DNA of 11,959 bases, taken from assembly GCA_964648005.1 (NCBI GenBank), contig CAZYKR010000128.1, forward strand, positions 1-11,959. Direction: 5' to 3'. The translations under genes were made by a program, and so were the position numbers. This stretch comes from JAGQTE01 sp964648005 (GTDB lineage Bacteria; Actinomycetota; Acidimicrobiia; Acidimicrobiales; Acidimicrobilacustridaceae). Numbering within the stretch: position 1 is the stretch's first letter; each line of letters begins with the position of its first letter. This document shows, in pieces, positions 7,252 through 11,959 of the stretch. A model generated the notes under the pieces. That model searched no databases. It worked only from the letters and a program-made list of their open reading frames with translations, and had not been told where the DNA came from.

Positions 7252-8526
7252 TCAGGGTGCGGCCGGGTGATCGTCGCGCCCGGCCCGCACCGCGGTGACG
7301 ACGTCGGCACGGGCGACCCGGCGCTGCTCCCCCGTCGCCATGTCGCGCACGGTCACCTCGCCGGCGGCCTCCTCGTCGCCGCCGATCAGCAAGGCCAGGG
7401 CAGCGCCGGCGCGGTCGGCAGCCTTCATCTGCGCCTTCATCGACCGCCCGCCCCAGGCCCGGTCGGCCGACAGGCCGGCGCGGCGCAGCTCCAGCGTCAG
7501 GTCGCGGGCGACGTCGCCGCCGACGAGATCGACCACGAAGGCGTCCACCATCGGTGTCGGCGTGGCGAAGACCCCTTCGGCGTCGCAGGTCAGCAGCACC
7601 CGCTCGATGCCGCAGCCAAAGCCGATGCCCGGCGTCGGTGGGCCGCCGAGCGCCTCGACGAGGCCGTCGTAGCGACCGCCCCCGCCGATGGTCGACTGGG
7701 CGGCGTCGAGGGCGTCGGCCACGAACTCGAACGTGGTGTGGGTGTAGTAGTCGAGGCCGCGCACCAGGCGGGGTGCCAGCTCGAAGGCGACGCCGGCGGC
7801 GCGCAGGCCCTCCTGCACGCGATCGAATCGGGCGAGCGCCTCGTCGGAGAGTGCGTCGAGCACGCTCGGCGCACCGGCGGCCACGGCCGCAGACGCCGGG
7901 CGCTTGGAGTCGAGCACCCGCATGGGGTTGGTCTGCACCTTCTCCTGATCGTCGGGGTCGAGGTCGCCGACGTGGGTTGCGAAGTAGTCGCGCACGGCGG
8001 CGGCGTAGGTCTGGCGGTCGTCGGCCGAGCCCATCGAGTTCACGAGCAACCGCACCTGGCGCAGGCCGAGCGCGCGGTAGACGTCGGCGAGCAGGACGAT
8101 CACCTCGACATCGAGATCGGGATCGTCGGGGCCGATCGCCTCCACCCCGAGCTGGTGGTGCTGGCGCAGCCGCCCGGCCTGGGGTGCCTCGTAGCGGAAG
8201 TTCGGGGCGGCGTACCAGACCTTCCACGGCACGACCGGCCGGTGCTCGACGAAGGCCCGCACGACGCCAGCGGTGCCTTCGGGCCGCAGGGCGACGTGGC
8301 GGCCGCCCTTGTCGGTGAAGTCGTACATCTCCTTGCGCACGACGTCGGTGCCCTCGCCCATGCGCTTGAAGACGGCGAGATCCTCGAACATCGGCCCCTG
8401 CACCAGCCCGTAGCCGGCCGCCTCGACCGTGCCGGCGAACAGGGCGATCAGCGCCTCCCAGCGAGCGGACTCCGGCGGGAGGACGTCACGGGTGCCCTTG
8501 GGGGCTTGGAACGACTCGGTGGCCAC
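7252..8526 (-). CDS. hisS: Histidyl-tRNA synthetase
   Basis: HisRS is a class II enzyme that charges tRNA-His in the cytoplasm. From GTG 8526 the protein has 424 residues, the usual length, and starts VATESFQAPKGTRDVLPP, matching the family N-terminus (KGTRD at 10-14). The core has ALRPEGTAGVVRAF (79-92), motif 2 FRYEAPQAGRLRQHHQLGVE (110-129), the HisA motif RGLDYYT (256-262), GGGGRYDGL (281-289) and motif 3 GIGFGCGIERV (300-310). The C-terminal anticodon domain (about 328-415) has GRSMKAQMKAADRAGAALALLIGGDE. The reading frame stays open upstream as far as 9015, but that part overlaps the lipoprotein gene and is not HisRS-like. There is no Shine-Dalgarno; TAGCCT ends 8 nt before the GTG. The gene follows a spacer with a long inverted repeat and precedes aspS by 70 nt. 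Confidence 0.96.
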   Translation of the reverse strand: MATESFQAPKGTRDVLPPESARWEALIALFAGTVEAAGYGLVQGPMFEDLAVFKRMGEGTDVVRKEMYDFTDKGGRHVALRPEGTAGVVRAFVEHRPVVPWKVWYAAPNFRYEAPQAGRLRQHHQLGVEAIGPDDPDLDVEVIVLLADVYRALGLRQVRLLVNSMGSADDRQTYAAAVRDYFATHVGDLDPDDQEKVQTNPMRVLDSKRPASAAVAAGAPSVLDALSDEALARFDRVQEGLRAAGVAFELAPRLVRGLDYYTHTTFEFVADALDAAQSTIGGGGRYDGLVEALGGPPTPGIGFGCGIERVLLTCDAEGVFATPTPMVDAFVVDLVGGDVARDLTLELRRAGLSADRAWGGRSMKAQMKAADRAGAALALLIGGDEEAAGEVTVRDMATGEQRRVARADVVTAVRAGRDDHPAAP

Positions 8527-8534
8527 GGCGCCGC

Positions 8535-8540
8535 AGGCTA
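8535..8540 (-). promoter_or_regulatory. Candidate -10 hexamer (TAGCCT) of hisS
   Basis: TAGCCT, identical to the hexamer before rarA, ends 8 nt before the hisS GTG. A TTCCGA 18 nt further upstream is a poor -35. With no ribosome site present, a near-leaderless hisS transcript is plausible. If so, initiation lies downstream of the inverted repeat at 8596-8651, and the repeat would then not be part of this short transcript. Confidence 0.35.
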
Positions 8541-8595
8541 GGCCACCGGTCAGGACGGTCGGAACCGGGATTGCTGCCGATGCGACGGGCAGGAT

Positions 8596-8651
8596 TGCCG
8601 AAATCGGGCTCGGCATTCCGAGATGGTGGTCTTCCGAGCCCAATTTCGGCA
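8596..8651 (-). repeat. Long inverted repeat between the SGNH gene and hisS
   Basis: Arms at 8596-8613 and 8634-8651 are 18 nt each and pair with one exception, around a 20-nt centre. The exception (8605 with 8642) is C-A if read on the plus strand but G-U in minus-strand RNA, so the hairpin is continuous only in the direction of transcription. An alternative small hairpin, CTCGG-4 nt-CCGAG (8609-8622), uses one arm plus the centre and excludes the long one. No T run follows on the minus strand, so it is not a standard intrinsic terminator. It could be a terminator of the lipoprotein message, a regulatory leader of hisS, or a dispersed palindromic repeat. Confidence 0.75.
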
Positions 8652-8699
8652 TGGTTCGGGACGCTGAGGCCCCGATGGTCGGGTGGTGGGGTCGACCGG

Positions 8700-9515
8700 T
8701 CAGGCGATCGGGCCGACAGCGCGGGCGACGACCTCGCCGAGGACCGGACGGCCCAGCTCGTTGACGTGGATGCCGTCGTCGTAGGTGTAGGGCTTCCAGG
8801 CACCGTGCGGCGCCCAATCGGCGACGATCAGGCGGTTCGCCGTCCCGCTCGGTCCCGGCAGCGCGCCGGCGGCCCGCACGGCCTCGTTCGCCTCGATCTG
8901 GCCCGGCGACCACTCGCCGCAGGTGACGAACACGACCCGGTCGACCGAGCTGAGCTCGTCCATGTACTGGCGCACGTACGTGCCGAACCCGTTGCCGGCC
9001 GAGTAGTTGGTGCACAGGCTGATCACGGCCACCGGGCCGAGGAGCTCGCCGTAGGTGATCGGCTCCGGCGCCTCGGGCACCGGTTGGCCGCTGAGCTCGG
9101 CCAGCGCCCGGGCGGTCTCGTAGGCCTCGGCGGCGTCCTCGTCGGCCTGTGCCTTGCGCGCCCGGAGCGCCACCAAGCCCTGGTCGACCAAGCGGGACTC
9201 GACGGCATCGACGGTGACCTGTCGACCGGGTAGCGCCGCCACCACGTCACGCTGGGCACCGAGGACGACCGAATCGCCGAGCACGAAGACGCGGGGGTCG
9301 TCGGTCGCCAGCGGTGCGCTCGGCGGCGGCAGCTCGGGAGCCTTGGGCGGGGCGGTCGTGGTCGACACGGTGGCCGGGGTGGTGGAACCCGCGACGGCGA
9401 TCGCCGTCGTCGTGGCGCCGGCGGTCGTGGTGGGCGCGGCCTCGGTGTCGGCGGCCGCGCACCCGGCGGCGGCCACCAGCATCCCGACGGCGCAGCCCAG
9501 CGCCCGGCGCGCCAC
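8700..9515 (-). CDS. SGNH-hydrolase-domain lipoprotein (OatA-like domain)
   Basis: This is a predicted surface lipoprotein of 271 residues. Residues 1-18 are a signal peptide (MARRALGCAVGMLVAAAG) with lipid-attachment Cys19, then a Thr/Ala/Pro linker (about 25-70). The SGNH fold follows: block I VLGDSVVLGA (78-87) with nucleophile Ser82, a block III-like CTNYSAG (168-174) with Asn170, ADWAPHG (232-238), and YDDGIHVNELG (245-255) with Asp247 and His250. This resembles the C-terminal SGNH domain of OatA-type O-acetyltransferases, here without the membrane acyltransferase domain. An inserted Ala/Glu-rich helix plus Pro segment (about 120-157) separates block I from block III. Cys168 and Cys199 could form a disulfide. 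The likely role is esterase or acyl transfer on cell-wall glycans; the substrate is unknown. The GTG start lies 4 nt after the rel stop, with an AAGGGCGG ribosome site inside the end of rel, so it is probably co-transcribed with rel. Confidence 0.88.
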   Translation of the reverse strand: MARRALGCAVGMLVAAAGCAAADTEAAPTTTAGATTTAIAVAGSTTPATVSTTTAPPKAPELPPPSAPLATDDPRVFVLGDSVVLGAQRDVVAALPGRQVTVDAVESRLVDQGLVALRARKAQADEDAAEAYETARALAELSGQPVPEAPEPITYGELLGPVAVISLCTNYSAGNGFGTYVRQYMDELSSVDRVVFVTCGEWSPGQIEANEAVRAAGALPGPSGTANRLIVADWAPHGAWKPYTYDDGIHVNELGRPVLGEVVARAVGPIA

Positions 9516-9519
9516 GGCC

Positions 9520-11742
9520 TCAGCCGCCCTTGCCAGGCACGATGCGGTAGGCGTCGTAGATCGAGTCGATCTGCTTGATCGACCGCAACAGCGAGTCGAG
9601 GTGCGACGGGTCGGCGAGCTCGAAGTCGAAGCGCATCTTGGCGATGCGATCGGAGCCGGCCTGGCTGTGGCAGGCGAGGATGTTCACGTGGGCGTCGGCG
9701 AGCGCCGACGACACGTCGCGCAGCAGCCGAGCCCGGTCGAGCGCCTTGACCTCGATCGACGCCACGAACATGCCGCTGTGCTCGGCGTCCCAGTCGACGT
9801 CGATCAGCCGGTCCCCCTGGTGCATCATCAGCGACACGGCGTTGGCGCAGTCAGCCCGGTGCACGCTGACGCCGCGGCCGCGGGTGACGAACCCGATGAT
9901 CTCGTCGCCGGGCACCGGGGTGCAGCAGCGGGCGAGGCGCACCATGAGGTCGTCGAGCCCTTCGACGTGCACCCCCGTGCCGTGGTCGCGCCGGCGCCGG
10001 TTGCGCGGCTCGCGCGCCGTGACAGGCAGCTGCTCCTCCAGGTCCTCGCCCTCGTCCTGGAGCCAGCGCCGCACCCGCTGCGCCACCGACTTCGCCGACA
10101 CGTGGCGCTCGCCGATGGCGGCGCGCAGCGCGTCGAGGTCGGTGTAGTTCATGGTCTCGGCGATCTGCTCGAGCACCTTGCCCTGGGCGATCTTCTGGAC
10201 GGGCAACCCCTCGCGCCGCAGGGCCTTGGTGAGCTCGTCGGTGCCGGTCTCGATGGCGTCTTCACGTCGCTCGCGCGAGTACCACTGCTTGATCTTGTTG
10301 GCGGCCCGGTGCGTGGCGACGAACTGCAGCCAGTCGCGCGACGGTCCGGCGCCCTCGACCTTGGAGGTGAAGATCTCGATGCTGTCGCCGGAGCTGAGCA
10401 CCGAGTCGAGCGGCACCAATTTGCCGTTGACCCGAGCGCCGATGCAGGCGTGGCCGACCTCCGTGTGGATGGCGTAGGCGAAGTCGACCGTCGTGGCGCC
10501 CGAGGGCAAGGCGATGACCTTGCCCTGCGGGGTGAACACGAAGACCTCGTCCTGGTCCAGGTCGATCTTGAGCTTCGACATGAAGTCGGTCGGGTCCTGG
10601 GTCTCCTCCTGCCAGTCGATGATGCGGTTCAGCCAGTCGAGGTCGCCGCTCGAGCCGTGCCCGTCCTTGTAGTTCCAGTGCGCCGCCACGCCGAACTCGG
10701 AGCGCTGGTGCATCTCGCGCGAGCGGATCTGCACCTCGAGCGGCTTGCCCTGGGGGCCAACGACCGTCGTGTGCAACGACTGGTAGAGGTTGAACTTGGG
10801 CATGGCGATGTAGTCCTTGAACCGGCCCTGCACCGGCTTCCACGTGGCGTGGATCGACCCCAGCGCGGCGTAGCAGTCCTTGACCGATCCGACGATGACC
10901 CGGATGCCCAGCAGGTCGTAGATCTCGTCGAACTCCTTGCCCTTGACGACCATCTTCTCGTAGATGCTCCACAGGTGCTTCGGGCGACCGGTGACCTCGG
11001 CATCGATGTGGAGCTCTTTGAGGCGCTGGCGGACGTCCTCGAGCACCTGGAACAGGTACAGCTCGCGCTCGGGCGCACGCGAGGCCACCATGTGCTCGAT
11101 CTCGGCGTAGCGCTTCGGGTGCAGCGCGGCGAAGGCCAGGTCCTCGAGCTGGGTGCGCAGCTCCTGCATGCCGAGGCGGTGCGCCAGCGGCGCATAGACG
11201 TCGAGCGTCTCCTGTGCCGTGCGCTCCTGCTTCCACGCGGGCATGGCGGCGATGGTGCGCATGTTGTGCAGCCGGTCGGCGAGCTTGATGATCAGGACCC
11301 GCAGGTCCTTGGCCATCGCCACCAGCATCTTGCGCACCGTCGCCGCTTGCTGGGCCTCCTTCGAGGAGAAGGCGACGCGGTCGAGCTTGGTGACCCCGTC
11401 GACGATGGCGGCGACCTCGGGACCGAAGCGGGCGTCGAGGTCGTCGAGCGTGACGCCGGTGTCCTCGACGGCGTCGTGCAGCAACGCCGCCTCGATGGTG
11501 ACGTCATCGAGGCCGAGCTCGGCGACGATGCGCGCCACGGCCAGCGGGTGGGTCACGTACGGCTCGCCCGACTTGCGCAGCTGCCCGGCGTGCGCCTCGG
11601 CGGCGAGCTCGTACGCGGCGACGATGGCCTCGGTCGGCGCCTTCGGCCGCCGGGACCGGTAAGCCTCGAGCAGCTCGGCCACCCCTTCGTCGGTCGGCGC
11701 GCTGTGACGCCGCCAGGGAAGGACGCGATCGACGGTGGGCAC
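9520..11742 (-). CDS. rel: Bifunctional (p)ppGpp synthetase/hydrolase
   Basis: Rel makes and degrades the alarmone (p)ppGpp on and off the ribosome in response to uncharged tRNA. The 740-residue product has every domain. The HD hydrolase domain has H65, H89-D90 in LLHDAVEDT and D156 in KLADRLHNMRT. The synthetase domain (about 235-350) has GRPKHLWSIYEKM, RFKD (307-310), YQSLHTTV (320-327) and EVQIR. The TGS domain is at 399-460 (FVFTPQGKVIALPSGATTVD), the zinc-finger-like region at about 595-640 with CC 606-607 and C632, and a C-terminal ACT domain at about 658-736. RFKD is the RxKD form of bifunctional enzymes, not the ExDD form of synthetase-only RelA; with the intact HD site this argues for both activities. 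The start is GTG 11742, 21 nt after the upstream stop, with no Shine-Dalgarno and TACGCT 6 nt upstream. Many actinobacteria have apt just upstream; here it is missing. Confidence 0.97.
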   Translation of the reverse strand: MPTVDRVLPWRRHSAPTDEGVAELLEAYRSRRPKAPTEAIVAAYELAAEAHAGQLRKSGEPYVTHPLAVARIVAELGLDDVTIEAALLHDAVEDTGVTLDDLDARFGPEVAAIVDGVTKLDRVAFSSKEAQQAATVRKMLVAMAKDLRVLIIKLADRLHNMRTIAAMPAWKQERTAQETLDVYAPLAHRLGMQELRTQLEDLAFAALHPKRYAEIEHMVASRAPERELYLFQVLEDVRQRLKELHIDAEVTGRPKHLWSIYEKMVVKGKEFDEIYDLLGIRVIVGSVKDCYAALGSIHATWKPVQGRFKDYIAMPKFNLYQSLHTTVVGPQGKPLEVQIRSREMHQRSEFGVAAHWNYKDGHGSSGDLDWLNRIIDWQEETQDPTDFMSKLKIDLDQDEVFVFTPQGKVIALPSGATTVDFAYAIHTEVGHACIGARVNGKLVPLDSVLSSGDSIEIFTSKVEGAGPSRDWLQFVATHRAANKIKQWYSRERREDAIETGTDELTKALRREGLPVQKIAQGKVLEQIAETMNYTDLDALRAAIGERHVSAKSVAQRVRRWLQDEGEDLEEQLPVTAREPRNRRRRDHGTGVHVEGLDDLMVRLARCCTPVPGDEIIGFVTRGRGVSVHRADCANAVSLMMHQGDRLIDVDWDAEHSGMFVASIEVKALDRARLLRDVSSALADAHVNILACHSQAGSDRIAKMRFDFELADPSHLDSLLRSIKQIDSIYDAYRIVPGKGG

Positions 11743-11748
11743 CGGATC

Positions 11749-11754
11749 AGCGTA
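11749..11754 (-). promoter_or_regulatory. Candidate -10 hexamer (TACGCT) of rel
   Basis: TACGCT ends exactly 6 nt before the rel GTG, which would put the transcription start at the first base of the start codon, the arrangement of a leaderless gene. It forms part of a small perfect palindrome (11749-11759, AGCGT-A-ACGCT), so the palindrome could also be an operator. There is no -35 and no ribosome site. Read-through from the upstream gene is also likely, as only 21 nt separate them. Confidence 0.4.
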
Positions 11755-11763
11755 ACGCTCAGG

Positions 11764-11959
11764 TCAGCGCTTCTTGCCCTTCTTGCGCGGCCGTGGCGGG
11801 ATCGCACCCGACGATGCCGGCGCGGCGGCGCGTGCGGCCGACAGGCGCGAGCCCGAGCCGCCGTCGGCAACGTCGGTGCCTGCGTCGCCGCCGTTGGCAT
11901 CGGCGCCGGCGGCGTCGCCCTCGGTGCTGGCTGCGGCAGATCCGGCTCGGTGCGCCGTC
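11764..11959 (-). CDS. C-terminal tail of a protein-export membrane protein, probably SecF (partial)
   Basis: Only the last 64 or so codons are in the window, ending in TGA at 11764-11766. The visible part is low-complexity, with Ala, Gly, Asp and Ser (for example GDAAGADANGGDAG), and closes with a basic segment, IPPRPRKKGKKR. No transmembrane segment or catalytic motif is visible. The call rests on context: in actinobacteria secD-secF(-apt)-rel is a conserved order, and SecF there often ends in a long hydrophilic, basic cytoplasmic tail. SecF with SecD helps pull exported proteins through SecYEG using the proton gradient. The stop lies 21 nt before rel. Another membrane protein with a basic tail remains possible, so no symbol is given. 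Confidence 0.6.
   Translation of the reverse strand, partial: TAHRAGSAAASTEGDAAGADANGGDAGTDVADGGSGSRLSAARAAAPASSGAIPPRPRKKGKKR

Noticed and set aside
5811..8541. Long plus-strand open frames over aspS and hisS
   Set aside because: They mirror genuine synthetase genes on the minus strand and show no domain-like sequence.
8527..8699. T-box riboswitch or His-codon attenuator before hisS
   Set aside because: No T-box conserved sequence, no leader peptide with His codons and no terminator T run were found.
8527..9015. N-terminal extension of hisS up to 9015
   Set aside because: The frame stays open, but this part overlaps the SGNH lipoprotein gene and the inverted repeat. HisRS homology begins at GTG 8526, which gives the normal family length.
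1..11959. Mobile elements, CRISPR arrays, tRNA/rRNA genes, toxin-antitoxin or defence genes
   Set aside because: No transposase, integrase, direct-repeat array, tRNA-like cloverleaf or recognisable defence domain is seen. Gaps between genes are all under about 175 nt.

Overview
The window is a stretch of high-GC actinobacterial chromosome carrying housekeeping genes. Almost all genes lie on the minus strand, and coding sequence is dense from end to end. High GC, GTG starts, and the order (secF)-rel-...-hisS-...-aspS-...-rarA-DUF948-DUF6167-alaS fit Actinomycetota, where this neighbourhood is widely conserved. I lean towards an early-branching class such as Acidimicrobiia, but that is an inference and not a firm assignment.

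Layout, in minus-strand transcription order (right to left):
(1) 11764-11959 is the C-terminal tail of a membrane-export gene, probably secF.
(2) 9520-11742 is a complete bifunctional (p)ppGpp synthetase/hydrolase (rel).
(3) 8700-9515 is a lipoprotein carrying an SGNH-hydrolase domain, 4 nt behind rel.
(4) A 173-nt spacer holds a near-perfect long inverted repeat ahead of hisS (7252-8526).
(5) aspS (5412-7181) has a strong Shine-Dalgarno and a GTG start.
(6) A plus-strand single-pass membrane protein of unknown function (about 4704-5408) converges on aspS with only 3 nt between the stop codons.
(7) rarA (3298-4620), a DUF948-type membrane coiled-coil protein (2876-3301) and a DUF6167-like small protein (2556-2876) overlap at their ends and run into alaS (2543 to beyond base 1).

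Three aminoacyl-tRNA synthetases (Ala, Asp, His) sit with Rel, the ribosome-associated alarm enzyme that responds to uncharged tRNA, so the theme is translation and its starvation signal. RarA adds replication-fork maintenance. The SGNH lipoprotein and the DUF948/DUF6167 pair act at the envelope.

I see no mobile element, CRISPR array, tRNA, rRNA or defence island, and no clear undescribed system. The points most worth a second look are:
- the inverted repeat before hisS, which pairs fully (with one G-U) only in minus-strand RNA;
- TAnnnT hexamers 6-9 nt before the start codons of alaS, rarA, hisS and rel, all without a good Shine-Dalgarno, which suggests leaderless transcripts;
- the His/Gly signature of a non-discriminating AspRS;
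- the stand-alone OatA-like SGNH lipoprotein with an insertion between catalytic blocks;
- the absence of apt between the secF-like gene and rel.
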